Numbered from the stretch's first letter, positions 9,092-19,502 are shown. The stretch: DNA of 64,000 nucleotides from Proteiniphilum sp. UBA1403 (GCA_002305715.1 DBQD01000036.1:81813-145812); one strand, 5' to 3'. Notes: generated by a model from the sequence alone, not told the origin. Program-made: numbers and translations.

Positions 9092-12000
9092 ATGAAATTG
9101 CGAATGAGAATCAAACTCATATTTATTGTTATTCTTTTTTCTATTTTTTCAAGCTTTTCCTCGAATGTGAAATTTTATGACATCAATAGCATTCATGGAA
9201 TAAGTCTGAGAGAAATTGCATCTGTTTGCAGAGATAAGAATGGTTTTATTTGGGCTTCTGCGAAAACTGGCGTATTACGGTTAACCGATAGTAGTTATCA
9301 TATCTATCAATTACCATACGAATCGCCCAATATTATCTATACTAAATTGCTGTATGAAAATGATTCGTTATTGGCGTTTACCAATAACGGACAGATATTT
9401 CTATACAATCCTGTATACGACCGGTTCGATTTGATAATTGACATCCGCAAACCACTTAATGACAGTCACCTTGTTTTAAATAGGATCGCAATTGATAAAA
9501 AAGGAGCGATCCTGATCGCTGTATCTTCTGGATTGTATAAATATCAGGAACAAAAATTGATTCGGTTAGGTAAAGAGAATTATGAAATTGTCGATGACCT
9601 TAAATGGTATGATGATACCCATTTATTGTTGGCTGCCGACAACGGTTTCTGGATGTTGAACACACACTCTCTCTCAAGTCGGCAAATTTACACATACGAC
9701 GAAAGTAATTCTGTAAGAGTCAAAAAACTCTTTTACGACAAATCGAATGACATGCTGTGGGTAGGTACAAACTCACATGGATTATACCTGTATGATTTTT
9801 CTAAAAACAGCATGATTAAATCTCGGGTGAACCCATTTCCAAGACAACCTATCAATGCCATTGAGGCGAACACAGATTCCACTGTAATGGTTGGAATTGA
9901 TGGACAAGGGATCTGGGAACTAACAAAAGATGGGCACAAACTACTGAACATCTATAAAGAAAATGCAGACAATCCACTTTCACTGAAAGGGAATGGAGTT
10001 TACGACATATTCCTGGATCCTCAAAAACGTGTGTGGGTTTCTACCTTTAGTGGAGGATTGTCTTACTTTGACCAAAGGTCGACCGATATTTCACAACTAA
10101 CTCATCAGCTTAACCATCCTAATTCGCTTGGTAATGACAATGTCAACAAGATCTTAGAAGACAGTAGAGGGAATATATGGTTTGCTACGAATAATGGAGT
10201 TAGTTGTTGGAATGTAGCTACAGACAGTTGGCGCACCTATTACCAAAACCTGCATGATCAGGCTCAAGTTTTTCTCTCATTGTGTGAAGACAACAATGGT
10301 AATATTTGGGCAGGCACCTATTCATCTGGTGTGTATGTAATTGACAGTAAAACAGGTAAGGAAATCGCGCATTATGCCAGTGATAGATCCAACTCAAATT
10401 TAACTAATGACTTCATCTTTGATATATATAAAGACAGTCTGGGTGATCTTTGGTTAGGAAGTCCATTGGGCCAAATCTTCCGGTATGTTGAAAGTGAAAA
10501 ACGTTTTGTTGCATATCCTTTTCAGCCTGTTTATGCATTTGCTGAACTCTCTCCCAACAACCTCTTGTTGGCATGTACATACGGATTGTCGCTCATGGAC
10601 AAGCACACCTCCGATACACGAACAATTCTGGATGGTTACCTCCTTTATGATCTTATAATCATTGGGGATGATGTATGGATGGCTACGTCAGGAGATGGTT
10701 TACTTCGTTATAATTTGAGAGACAATTCCACAGAAAAGTTTACGACCGGTGATGGATTGCCTTCGAACTATGTAAATAGTATCGTAAGAGAAGGGAAATA
10801 TCTATGGTTAGGTACTGAATCGGGGTTATGTAGATTCAATATTGAGGAGAAAAATGTGGCGGTATTTTCATCACACCCACACTATTTCAACGTATCATTC
10901 AATCAACATGCATCCATTAAACTTAAAAATGGAAAACAGATATGGGGCACCAGTAGAGGAGTACTCATGTTCGAACCCGACGCAGTACTGCTTTCTTCTT
11001 CTGAAGGAAGAATTTTTTTCCAGGACATTGTGATCTCCGGCCGATCTCTTCGTAACAATCCCCATGTATCAATCGATACACCACTTGATGAATTACAAAA
11101 GATTTCATTGAAATATAATCAAAACACACTTACTCTCGATTTTATTCCAATTGGATCGACCTCTCTCTATTCTAAATTTTCATGGAAAATGGAAGGTATT
11201 GACGAAGAATGGACAGAGCCATCCAGTTCACGCGCTATTACATATGCAAGCATGCCAAGTGGAGACTATTCACTGAAAATAAGAATGTATGATAGTACAT
11301 TGAATCAGATAATAAACGAGCGATCCTTGCAAATTCACATTACTCCCCCTTGGTGGAATACAGTATGGTTCCGTCTTATTTTGTTTTCACTGGGTATGGG
11401 TATTTTATTATTCACACTCCACTTCTATATCAATCGGATCAGACGTCAACATGCGGAAGATAAGATTCGTTTTTTCACCAACATGGCGCATGACATCCGC
11501 ACTTCACTTACACTAATTAACGCTCCAATAGAGGAGCTAAACAAAGAAACAAATCTCACCCCCGATGGTCGGTATTATCTCAGTCTGGCCACTGAACAGT
11601 CCTCACGCCTTTCCTATGTTGCTAATCAATTGCTCGATTTCCAAAAAGTGGATATTGGAAAAGGACAAGTTTTCTTAGTGATGGTCGATGTGGTAAAAAT
11701 CATCAGTCAGCGTAAATCGATGTTTGAAGCAGCTGCTAAGAAAAATGGAATTAAACTTCTTTTTGCATCGAATCAAGTATCATATGTAACTGCTGTTGAT
11801 GAACTGAAAATCGAGAAAGTAACTGATAACTTGCTATCCAATGCTATTAAATATTCACATCCCGGAGGAGAAATTGAAATTAATCTTACCTGCGATGCAC
11901 AAAAATGGATATTAACAGTGAGGGATCACGGCTTGGGAATTTCTGAAAATGCCAGTAGGAAGCTTTTTAGAGAATTCTACAGGGGTGACAATGCTGTTAA

Positions 12001-12991
12001 TGCCACCATTGTTGGTTCAGGAATAGGTTTGCTTCTTGTGAAAAATTATGTAGCCATGCACGGTGGTAGCGTGTCATTAGAGAGTAAGGAAAATGAAGGT
12101 TCACTATTTCGCATCTCAATACCATATAAGGAGGTTCCCATCATCTCACCTCGCTTAACCGGTACGGTCACCAAAAATGTATCACCAATATCTCTTGCCA
12201 GTGCCAATGATGAGACATCCGTTGCTAATTCTCAAGAGAACGAAAAGAATGAGCAACTCCTCATTGTGGAAGATAATGAAGACTTGAAAGTGTTTCTACA
12301 ACAATCACTACAGGCTAACTACAAAATAGCATCTGCCAAAGATGGGGTTGAAGCTTGGGAAATGATACAGGATAAACTCCCCGATCTGGTCATTTCTGAT
12401 ATCATGATGCCCAATATGGATGGATTTGAATTATGTAGACTTATCAAGTCTACATTTGAAACAGCCCATATTCCGGTTATTCTCCTTACGGCTTTAAATG
12501 AGAAATCTCAACAATTGCATGGACTGGGACTGGGTGCAGATGACTATCTGACCAAACCATTCGATATGAATTTGCTTCATCAACGCATATCCAATATTAT
12601 TCAAAACAGGAAGATTGTTCGAGAAAAAGCACTTCGGATAATCGATGAAGATGAAAGTGAATCCATTTATCTGAATGAACTAGACGACCAATTTGTCAAG
12701 AAAGCGGTGAGTGTTGTTCATGCAAACATGGACAATGATCAATTCAATAAAGAGGCCTTTGCGTCAGAGATGAACGTCAGCTCCTCTTTGCTCTATAAAA
12801 AGATCAAAGCACTGACCGACCTATCACCTATTGATTTCATAAAAAGTATTCGATTGAATCATGCTCTCAAACTTATACAGTCGGGTAAATACACCATCAC
12901 CGAAGTGAGTGAAATGTGTGGATTCTCGAGTGTAAAATATTTTAGTGCTGCATTTAAGGCTCATTTTGGGAAATCACCCTCCAAACTGTGA
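9092..12991 (+). CDS. Hybrid two-component system sensor/regulator (HTCS)
   Basis: This 1299-residue protein joins a sensor kinase and its response regulator in one chain, as in polysaccharide loci of Bacteroides. A signal sequence (1-24) leads into a periplasmic sensor of Reg_prop propeller repeats (about 30-690, with repeated IWxGT-type motifs) and a Y_Y_Y domain (about 690-750). One membrane helix follows at about 757-779. The cytoplasmic part has HisKA with His800 in MAHDIRT, HATPase_c with its N box (NLLSNAIKYS) and G boxes (DHGLGIS, GSGIGL), a receiver with Asp1103 in ISDIMMPNMDG, and an AraC-type HTH (about 1200-1299). All catalytic residues are present. HTCS proteins bind an oligosaccharide from the target glycan and activate the locus. 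Its position suggests it controls the xylan genes on both sides. Confidence 0.95.
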   Translation: MKLRMRIKLIFIVILFSIFSSFSSNVKFYDINSIHGISLREIASVCRDKNGFIWASAKTGVLRLTDSSYHIYQLPYESPNIIYTKLLYENDSLLAFTNNGQIFLYNPVYDRFDLIIDIRKPLNDSHLVLNRIAIDKKGAILIAVSSGLYKYQEQKLIRLGKENYEIVDDLKWYDDTHLLLAADNGFWMLNTHSLSSRQIYTYDESNSVRVKKLFYDKSNDMLWVGTNSHGLYLYDFSKNSMIKSRVNPFPRQPINAIEANTDSTVMVGIDGQGIWELTKDGHKLLNIYKENADNPLSLKGNGVYDIFLDPQKRVWVSTFSGGLSYFDQRSTDISQLTHQLNHPNSLGNDNVNKILEDSRGNIWFATNNGVSCWNVATDSWRTYYQNLHDQAQVFLSLCEDNNGNIWAGTYSSGVYVIDSKTGKEIAHYASDRSNSNLTNDFIFDIYKDSLGDLWLGSPLGQIFRYVESEKRFVAYPFQPVYAFAELSPNNLLLACTYGLSLMDKHTSDTRTILDGYLLYDLIIIGDDVWMATSGDGLLRYNLRDNSTEKFTTGDGLPSNYVNSIVREGKYLWLGTESGLCRFNIEEKNVAVFSSHPHYFNVSFNQHASIKLKNGKQIWGTSRGVLMFEPDAVLLSSSEGRIFFQDIVISGRSLRNNPHVSIDTPLDELQKISLKYNQNTLTLDFIPIGSTSLYSKFSWKMEGIDEEWTEPSSSRAITYASMPSGDYSLKIRMYDSTLNQIINERSLQIHITPPWWNTVWFRLILFSLGMGILLFTLHFYINRIRRQHAEDKIRFFTNMAHDIRTSLTLINAPIEELNKETNLTPDGRYYLSLATEQSSRLSYVANQLLDFQKVDIGKGQVFLVMVDVVKIISQRKSMFEAAAKKNGIKLLFASNQVSYVTAVDELKIEKVTDNLLSNAIKYSHPGGEIEINLTCDAQKWILTVRDHGLGISENASRKLFREFYRGDNAVNATIVGSGIGLLLVKNYVAMHGGSVSLESKENEGSLFRISIPYKEVPIISPRLTGTVTKNVSPISLASANDETSVANSQENEKNEQLLIVEDNEDLKVFLQQSLQANYKIASAKDGVEAWEMIQDKLPDLVISDIMMPNMDGFELCRLIKSTFETAHIPVILLTALNEKSQQLHGLGLGADDYLTKPFDMNLLHQRISNIIQNRKIVREKALRIIDEDESESIYLNELDDQFVKKAVSVVHANMDNDQFNKEAFASEMNVSSSLLYKKIKALTDLSPIDFIKSIRLNHALKLIQSGKYTITEVSEMCGFSSVKYFSAAFKAHFGKSPSKL

Positions 12992-13022
12992 AAAAGGGTC
13001 GAATTACCTAAAAAATAGAATT

Positions 13023-13069
13023 AACTGTTCAAAATCAGGATATGATTTTTAAACAGTAGCATACATTTG
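13023..13069 (+). promoter_or_regulatory. Imperfect inverted repeat next to a -7 box upstream of GH43
   Basis: Arms AACTGTTCAAAATCA (13023-13037) and TGATTTTTAAACAGT (13043-13057) pair with one mismatch and one bulge around a 5-base loop. The -7-like box TACATTTG follows at 13062-13069, about 100 bases before the GH43 start. The repeat covers the place of the -33 element, so it may be the binding site of the HTCS. It could also end the regulator transcript, but it lacks a T-run. Confidence 0.45.
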
Positions 13070-13171
13070 TTGAAATATAATCCGGCAATGTTGATCCTTT
13101 TATACAGACTATCATGAGAGGTTAATCAAGTCAATTTTGCCATTAGATAGAACAATTCAACAACTTGTATC

Positions 13172-14908
13172 ATGACCGTAATTAAACAAAAAACGAATTT
13201 TATCATTCTGCTGACAACTTTATCTTGTCTTTTTTCATTCAGCAGTCTTAGTGCCGTTAACAAAGGAAAAACAAACAATCCTCAATTCACACAATTTACC
13301 TATCAAGGTGAGGATCCTGTGTACGAGAACAACCCATTAAAATCGGATGAGTTCTATAACCCAATACTACAAGGATGTTATCCAGACCCTTCCATAACAC
13401 GGAAAGGAGATGATTATTTTCTAGTTACCTCCTCATTTGCCATGTTCCCAGGAGTACCCATTTTTCACTCCAAGGATTTGGTGAACTGGAAGCAAATAGG
13501 GCATGTACTCGATAGAAAGTCGCAGTTAATTGTACATGATTGCGGTATCAGCGCAGGTATTTACGCACCCGCTATCAAGTACAACCCTTATAATGACACT
13601 TTCTACATGATTACCACCCAGTTTTCAGGAGGCATCGGCAATATGGTAGTGAAAACGAAAGATCCATTCAAAGGTTGGAGCGAAGTGCAGAAGCTGAATT
13701 TCGATGGCATAGACCCATCCCTCTTCTTCGATGAAGATGGTAAGGCTTATGTGGTTCATAATGATGCTCCAGACAGGGGGAAAGCTCTTTATGAAGGACA
13801 TCGTGTTATCAAGATCTGGGAATACGACCTGGAAAAAGATCAGGTAATTGCAGGTACCGACCGTATTATTGTGGATGGAGGAGTTGACATCACCCAGAAA
13901 CCAATCTGGATCGAAGCCCCTCATATCTACAAACGAAACGGTTTATATTACCTAATGTGTGCCGAAGGAGGTACAGGGGATTGGCACAGCGAAGTAATTT
14001 TTACAAGTGATCACCCTATGGGTCCCTATAAACCTGCCGACAATAATCCGATTCTTTCGCAACGTTATCTTCACCCTGACAGACAAAATAAAGTGGACTG
14101 GGCAGGACATGCCGACTTGATTGAGGGTCCCAATGGAAAATATTATGGTGTATTTCTCGCTATTCGTCCCAATGAAAAAAACAGAGTCAATACAGGTCGT
14201 GAAACCTTTATTTTGCCAGTCGACTGGAGTGGTAAATATCCTGTTTTTGAGAATGGGTTAATCCCAATGTCTCCCAAGTTAAAAATGCCGACAGGAGTGG
14301 TAAATAAAACAGGAAGGGATGGATTTTTCCCCAATGGCAATTTCACATTTCAAGATAATTTCCAATCGGCTTCATTAGACTATCGCTGGATAGGTGTCAG
14401 AGTCCCTCGTGAGGAATTCATTAAAACAGATAAAAAAGGGCTCACCATTACCCCTTTTGCTGCAAATCTGAAAGAAGTTGCCCCCACCTCAACCCTCTTT
14501 CACCGTCAGCAACACAAATATTTCACGGCAACCACGACCATGCAGTATACACCTACATCGAATACAGATTTAGCTGGTATGGTCTGCTATCAAAGTGAAC
14601 GATTCTATTACCTGTTCGGCGTTACTCGGAAAGGGAATCAGAATTACCTTGTACTGCAGCGTACTGAGAAGGGGTCCTCTACTATACTTGCTAGTCAGCC
14701 TATTGATACCGACAAACCTATCTCTCTGCAAATTACAGCCCAAGGTGATGCATATCGCTTCAACTATGCAATCGATGGGAAAAATTTTCAGAACTTAGGT
14801 GGAACATACTCAGGAGACATCCTATCAACTGATGTCGCAGGAGGCTTCACTGGCAATCTTATCGGATTACATGCAACCACAAAGAATGATGCAATTGTGA
14901 AACCATAA
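13172..14908 (+). CDS. GH43 beta-xylosidase / alpha-L-arabinofuranosidase, secreted
   Basis: This 578-residue protein has a signal peptide (about 1-28), a five-bladed GH43 propeller and a C-terminal beta-sandwich of the GH43_C2 type. The three catalytic carboxylates are visible: base Asp72 in GCYPDPS, Asp181 in DGIDPSLFF and acid Glu248 in IEAPHIY. The motif GVPIFHSKDLVNW resembles subfamilies 11 and 12, but I cannot fix the subfamily. The likely role is removal of arabinofuranose or xylose from substituted xylan. The C-terminus stops at NDAIVKP, before the last FDWF-like strand usual for this domain, so it may be slightly short. It is the first gene after the HTCS; the esterase gene starts 11 bases later. 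Confidence 0.9.
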   Translation: MTVIKQKTNFIILLTTLSCLFSFSSLSAVNKGKTNNPQFTQFTYQGEDPVYENNPLKSDEFYNPILQGCYPDPSITRKGDDYFLVTSSFAMFPGVPIFHSKDLVNWKQIGHVLDRKSQLIVHDCGISAGIYAPAIKYNPYNDTFYMITTQFSGGIGNMVVKTKDPFKGWSEVQKLNFDGIDPSLFFDEDGKAYVVHNDAPDRGKALYEGHRVIKIWEYDLEKDQVIAGTDRIIVDGGVDITQKPIWIEAPHIYKRNGLYYLMCAEGGTGDWHSEVIFTSDHPMGPYKPADNNPILSQRYLHPDRQNKVDWAGHADLIEGPNGKYYGVFLAIRPNEKNRVNTGRETFILPVDWSGKYPVFENGLIPMSPKLKMPTGVVNKTGRDGFFPNGNFTFQDNFQSASLDYRWIGVRVPREEFIKTDKKGLTITPFAANLKEVAPTSTLFHRQQHKYFTATTTMQYTPTSNTDLAGMVCYQSERFYYLFGVTRKGNQNYLVLQRTEKGSSTILASQPIDTDKPISLQITAQGDAYRFNYAIDGKNFQNLGGTYSGDILSTDVAGGFTGNLIGLHATTKNDAIVKP

Positions 14909-14919
14909 ATATCAACATC

Positions 14920-16083
14920 ATGAATAATAAAATTTATTGGATGGTAAGCCTGATGGGGATGTTGGCTTTCGGCAACGGACAATCCCAAAGCCAAGTTAAA
15001 GAGGATTTTAAACCATCTGAAGTAAATCAACCGGGAAAACAATTCCCGCAAGTCAACTCCGAAGGAAGAGTGAGAGTACAACTTGAAGCACCTGATGCAA
15101 AGTATGTGAAGTTGGATATAGGGGGTGTGAAATATGATCTAGTAAAAAATGAAAAGGGTGTATGGGCTGGTGAATCAGCACCACAGGATGAAGGATTTCA
15201 CTATTACCAACTCAATATTGATGGTGCATCAGTACCGGATCCAGGAACTCGATACTTCTACGGGGCAGGCCGCTGGGGTAGCGGAATAGAGATTCCAGCC
15301 CATGATCAGGAGTTCTATGCATTGAAAGATGTACCGCATGGTCTAGTAAGTGAAGTAAACTACCACTCAGAGATTACAGGCGCATGGCGTCGTTGTTTTG
15401 TCTACACACCACCCTGTTACAATACTTCCGGCGAGAAGCGTTATCCTGTACTGTATTTGCAGCACGGCAGTTTCGAAGATGAAACAGGATGGTCGGCACA
15501 AGGTAAAGCGAGTCTCATACTCGACAATCTTATTGCAGAAGGAAAGGCCCAACCGATGATCATCGTAATGGACAATGGATATGCCATCAGACCATCAGGA
15601 CATGTTGGGATGAGCCAAGCACCTCCTGCTATGGTATTTGAAGAGGTTATGATCAACGAGATTATCCCGATGATCGATCGTAAGTTTCGTACTATCAAAC
15701 ATCGGCAAAGCCGTGCAATTGCAGGTCTCTCAATGGGTGCAAACCAGACTATGCGCATCATCATGAACAACCTCGACACCTTTGCCTACTATGGAGGATT
15801 CAGCGGAACGGCTAATTATCCCAGTAATGCAGAAATTGATGCAGAAAACTTTTTGAATGGTGCTTTCCGTGATGGCAACAATGTGAACGATCAAATCAAG
15901 GTGTTTTGGTTAGGAGTAGGCACCACCGAGCCCGAGGTCTTTCCACAATCCATTAATGCATTTCGCAGGATGCTTGATAAACAAGGCATTCAGTATCATT
16001 ATTACGAGTCACCCAATACGGCACATGAGTGGTTAACTTGGAGAAGGTCACTCTATCAGTTTGCGCAGCTATTGTTTCACTGA
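14920..16083 (+). CDS. CE1-type carbohydrate esterase (feruloyl/acetyl esterase) with CBM48-like N-domain
   Basis: This 387-residue secreted esterase has a signal peptide (about 1-22). An N-terminal CBM48-like sandwich (about 45-125) contains VRVQLEAPDAKYVKL. An alpha/beta-hydrolase of the esterase-D kind follows. The nucleophile is Ser271 in AGLSMGANQ and the catalytic His is His369 in AHEWLTWRR, a motif common to CE1 enzymes in xylan loci. These hydrolyse feruloyl or acetyl esters on arabinoxylan; which of the two cannot be told from sequence alone. It lies between two GH43 genes (11 and 25 bases), fitting stepwise removal of esterified arabinose. Confidence 0.88.
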   Translation: MNNKIYWMVSLMGMLAFGNGQSQSQVKEDFKPSEVNQPGKQFPQVNSEGRVRVQLEAPDAKYVKLDIGGVKYDLVKNEKGVWAGESAPQDEGFHYYQLNIDGASVPDPGTRYFYGAGRWGSGIEIPAHDQEFYALKDVPHGLVSEVNYHSEITGAWRRCFVYTPPCYNTSGEKRYPVLYLQHGSFEDETGWSAQGKASLILDNLIAEGKAQPMIIVMDNGYAIRPSGHVGMSQAPPAMVFEEVMINEIIPMIDRKFRTIKHRQSRAIAGLSMGANQTMRIIMNNLDTFAYYGGFSGTANYPSNAEIDAENFLNGAFRDGNNVNDQIKVFWLGVGTTEPEVFPQSINAFRRMLDKQGIQYHYYESPNTAHEWLTWRRSLYQFAQLLFH

Positions 16084-16108
16084 CTCTTACTAATTAACGA
16101 GAATATCT

Positions 16109-17497
16109 ATGAGAATAAATACAATTTTTTCAAATCGCAACCTCTTCTTTCTTTTACTTCTTATTTTGTTTCAGACTGCAGTAGTTGTGTCCAGTTGGGC
16201 ACAGAATCCAATTGTGCAGACAATGTATACAGCCGACCCGGCCCCTATGGTATGGAATGATCGTCTATGGCTCTATACAACTCACGATGCAGACGGATCA
16301 TCTTGGTTCACCATGGACGATTGGCGGGTATACTCCACCAATGACATGGTAAACTGGACCGACCATGGAGTGGTACTCTCCTATTGTGATATTGAATGGG
16401 CCAAAGGTGATGCGTGGGCAGCTCAGTGTATCGAGAGAAATGGAAAGTTTTATCTGTATGTCCCTTTGATCTCCAAGGTGAATAATCGTGGTGCTATCGG
16501 TGTAGCAGTGGCCGACACTCCTCTTGGACCTTTTTATGATCCCCTGGGAAAGCCGTTAGCACAAACCGACTGGGGTGATATTGACCCCACTGTTTTCATC
16601 GATGATGACGGGCAGGCTTATCTTTACTGGGGAAACCCCAACCTCTATTATGTGAAGCTGAATGAAGATATGATTTCCTATGAAGGAGAGATCGTCAAAG
16701 TTCCTCTCACGGAGGAGTCATTTGGTAAAAGAGAGGGAGATCCACAACGCAATACGCTCTATGAAGAGGGACCGTGGCTCTACAAGAGAAACAAACTCTA
16801 CTACCTCTTCTGGCCAGGAGGCCCCCTACCCGAACACATTGGCTACTCCACCAGCACAAGTCCGGAGGGCCCTTGGAAATATGGAGGAGTGGTGATGCCA
16901 GCACAGGGCAGAGCATTCACGAACCATCCCGGTGTAATCGATTTCAGAGGTAAAACATACTTCTTCTATCACAACGGTGCCCTCCCGGGCGGTGGAGGCT
17001 TCACCCGTTCTGTTGCAGTTGAGGAACTCCGTTTCAACCCCGATGGATCCATTCCACGAATCAACATGACAGAAGGTATCACACAAGGATTGGCAACCTT
17101 GAACCCTTATCTGTTAAACCAAGCTGAAACCATCGCCTTTTCAGAAGGATTCAAGTCGTCACAAAACGAGAAGGTTGGCGTATTTGTAACGGCCAACCAT
17201 GATGGTGCGTATATCAAAGTACGCGATGTTGATTTCCGTGATAAGGAAGCGACCAAATTTACTGCACGTGTGGCCACAACCCACAACGACCCCATTACCC
17301 TTGAGGTACGCCTAGATAGTCGTGAAGGTGAAAAGATTGCTTCTATACGTATTCCCCGCACCGGTGGCAACGACCGTTGGGCAATTGTTTCAGCAGATAT
17401 CAATGGAGTTACCGGTCTGCACGACCTCTATTTCGTTGTAAAGGGAAAACCGACTAGTCACCTCATGTATTTCGACTACTGGAGATTTTCTGAATAG
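16109..17497 (+). CDS. GH43 with C-terminal CBM6, arabinofuranosidase/xylosidase, secreted
   Basis: This 462-residue protein has a long signal sequence (about 1-31), a GH43 propeller (about 33-320) and a C-terminal CBM6 module (about 330-462, ending YFDYWRFSE). Catalytic carboxylates are Asp43 (TADPAP), Asp159 (DIDPTVF) and Glu220 (YEEGPW). The arrangement resembles arabinoxylan arabinofuranohydrolases, which cut arabinose from the xylan backbone, but beta-xylosidase activity is also possible. A paralogue with the same layout is at 22082-23461. Located 25 bases after the esterase gene and 61 before the GH97 gene. Confidence 0.9.
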   Translation: MRINTIFSNRNLFFLLLLILFQTAVVVSSWAQNPIVQTMYTADPAPMVWNDRLWLYTTHDADGSSWFTMDDWRVYSTNDMVNWTDHGVVLSYCDIEWAKGDAWAAQCIERNGKFYLYVPLISKVNNRGAIGVAVADTPLGPFYDPLGKPLAQTDWGDIDPTVFIDDDGQAYLYWGNPNLYYVKLNEDMISYEGEIVKVPLTEESFGKREGDPQRNTLYEEGPWLYKRNKLYYLFWPGGPLPEHIGYSTSTSPEGPWKYGGVVMPAQGRAFTNHPGVIDFRGKTYFFYHNGALPGGGGFTRSVAVEELRFNPDGSIPRINMTEGITQGLATLNPYLLNQAETIAFSEGFKSSQNEKVGVFVTANHDGAYIKVRDVDFRDKEATKFTARVATTHNDPITLEVRLDSREGEKIASIRIPRTGGNDRWAIVSADINGVTGLHDLYFVVKGKPTSHLMYFDYWRFSE

Positions 17498-17558
17498 ACA
17501 TCAATCTTTTTGAATCAATCCAAACAAATTGGATAAACATAAAAAATGAACTGATAAA

Positions 17559-19502
17559 ATGAAAAAAAAATTTCGCACATTCCTCTTTTTATTATTTCTT
17601 TCCACGCATATCATCGTTGCACAAATTGCAACCCTTGATAGCCCGGATGGGAAACTGAAGCTTCAACTCCATCTCGATGAGGGGCAACCCTGTTTTACTG
17701 TGGAATATGCAGGTAAGAGCATCCTTGAAAAATCACCATTGGGATTGATCACCAATGAGGGGGACTTCAGCAAGAATCTCACGCTTAAAAGTGTTGAGAC
17801 ATCAACAGTAGAGAAAAATTATATCCAGGAAAAAATTAAACGCTCCTCTGTACACTATGTAGCAAACAGACTGGTAATTACCTTTGAAGATGCCAAACAG
17901 AGGGGAGTGAGCATTGCGTTCCAAGTAAGTAACAACGATGTAGCCTTTCGGTACGAACTACCCAGTTGGGGTGAAAGAAGAGCTTGTGTAATTGAAAAGG
18001 AGGCAACTGGATTCAAGTTCCCCGAATACACCACCACTTTTTTGTCAAATATGATGGGTGCTATGGGTGCTTTTGCAAGAACCTCACCCAGTTATGAAAG
18101 TGGTTATACCAATGATGAGCCAGTAGGAAAACCCACTTACGGTAAACTGGGATATGTTTTCCCAGGTCTCTTTCGTATCGGTGAAGATGGTTGGGCATTA
18201 GTCTCAGAAACAGGCGTCACCAGTCAATACTGTGCATCCCATCTAAGTGACGGTACCAAAGAGGGGTTGTACTTGGTTGAATATCCAGAAATGCGTCAAA
18301 ACAACGGATTTGGCAGTACTGGAGCACAAATTTCACTCCCCGGTGTAACACCTTGGCGAACCATCACTGTTGGAAGTAATCTGAAACCTATCGTAGAAAC
18401 GACCATTGCATTTGACCTCGTGGATCCATTATATGAGCCCTCAAAAGATTATAAATATGGAAGAGGTACCTGGAGTTGGATTGTTTGGCAGGATCAAAGT
18501 ATGAACTGGGATGATCAAGTTAAGTATATCGATCTGGCTTCTGAAATGGGGTACGAATATATCTTGATCGACGCATTGTGGGATAGTAACATCGGCTATA
18601 AGAAGATGGAAGAACTAATCCAATATGCTAATTCTAAAGGTGTAGATGTCTTCCTCTGGTACAACTCCAATGGAGCATTCAACGATGCACCGCAAGGACC
18701 TAGGAACAGGATGAACACCTCCATAAATCGAAAAGAAGAGATGAAATGGTTGCAAAAAGTGGGAGTTAAGGGCTTGAAAGTCGATTTCTTTGGAGGCGAT
18801 AAGCAGGAGACCATGCGTTTTTACGAAGATATTCTCTCGGATGCCAACGATTATGGATTGATGATCATCTTCCACGGTTGTACACTCCCTAGAGGATGGG
18901 AGCGACTCTACCCCAACTTTGTTGGAAGTGAAGCAGTGTTAGCTTCTGAAATGCTGATTTTCTCACAGGATGTACGTGAGAAAGAAGCATTCTATGCAAC
19001 CTTGCACCCATTTATCCGCAATAGTGTAGCTAGCATGGAGTTTGGAGGGGTATTTTTTAATAAATTCCTCAATAGAGGAAACAGTAGAGGGCAACAACGT
19101 CTCACTACCGATGTTTTCCAAATTGCGACTGGAGTCCTCTTCCAGAACCCGGTGCAGATGTTTGCACTTACACCCAATAATCTGACAGATACGCCTTCGT
19201 TCCTTATCGATTTCATGAAAGAAATCCCAACTACATGGGATGAAACATTGTATATAGATGGTTATCCCGGCAAATTTTCGGTCATTGCACGTCGTCATGG
19301 TGAACAGTGGTACATAGCCGGTGTAAATGCTCTCGAGGAGCCACTGAAATTGGAACTGAACCTTCCAATGGTTGCTGGGAAAAATGTGACTCTATATGCT
19401 GACAACAACAATAGAGAGCCATCGATAAACAAAAGCAAAATCAATAAAAACGGAAAAATAACGGTCACTCTTCTACCTAAAGGAGGTTTCGTAATCAAAT
19501 AA
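17559..19502 (+). CDS. GH97 alpha-glycosidase, retaining type, secreted (second copy)
   Basis: This 647-residue protein has a signal peptide ending at IIVAQ and the GH97 three-domain layout. Asp409 in GLKVDFF is the predicted nucleophile, and Glu458 and Glu464 in SEAVLASE correspond to the conserved glutamates of the other copy. It shares with the GH97 at 697-2616 the blocks IFHGCTLPRGW and FIRNSVASMEF-like, but the two are clearly diverged and have probably specialised. As for the first copy, an alpha-galactosidase-like role is the best guess. A strong hairpin follows the stop, so this gene may end a transcript segment. Confidence 0.9.
   Translation: MKKKFRTFLFLLFLSTHIIVAQIATLDSPDGKLKLQLHLDEGQPCFTVEYAGKSILEKSPLGLITNEGDFSKNLTLKSVETSTVEKNYIQEKIKRSSVHYVANRLVITFEDAKQRGVSIAFQVSNNDVAFRYELPSWGERRACVIEKEATGFKFPEYTTTFLSNMMGAMGAFARTSPSYESGYTNDEPVGKPTYGKLGYVFPGLFRIGEDGWALVSETGVTSQYCASHLSDGTKEGLYLVEYPEMRQNNGFGSTGAQISLPGVTPWRTITVGSNLKPIVETTIAFDLVDPLYEPSKDYKYGRGTWSWIVWQDQSMNWDDQVKYIDLASEMGYEYILIDALWDSNIGYKKMEELIQYANSKGVDVFLWYNSNGAFNDAPQGPRNRMNTSINRKEEMKWLQKVGVKGLKVDFFGGDKQETMRFYEDILSDANDYGLMIIFHGCTLPRGWERLYPNFVGSEAVLASEMLIFSQDVREKEAFYATLHPFIRNSVASMEFGGVFFNKFLNRGNSRGQQRLTTDVFQIATGVLFQNPVQMFALTPNNLTDTPSFLIDFMKEIPTTWDETLYIDGYPGKFSVIARRHGEQWYIAGVNALEEPLKLELNLPMVAGKNVTLYADNNNREPSINKSKINKNGKITVTLLPKGGFVIK

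Noticed and set aside
11483..11511. HTCS kinase motif MAHDIRTS as a sign of an inactive kinase
   Set aside because: The phospho-accepting His is present and Asp in place of Glu after it is tolerated in the family; N and G boxes and the receiver Asp are intact.
14893..14960. Frameshift that would fuse the GH43 and the esterase
   Set aside because: The shifted frame is open, but the esterase has its own signal peptide and ATG, so two separate exported proteins are more sensible.
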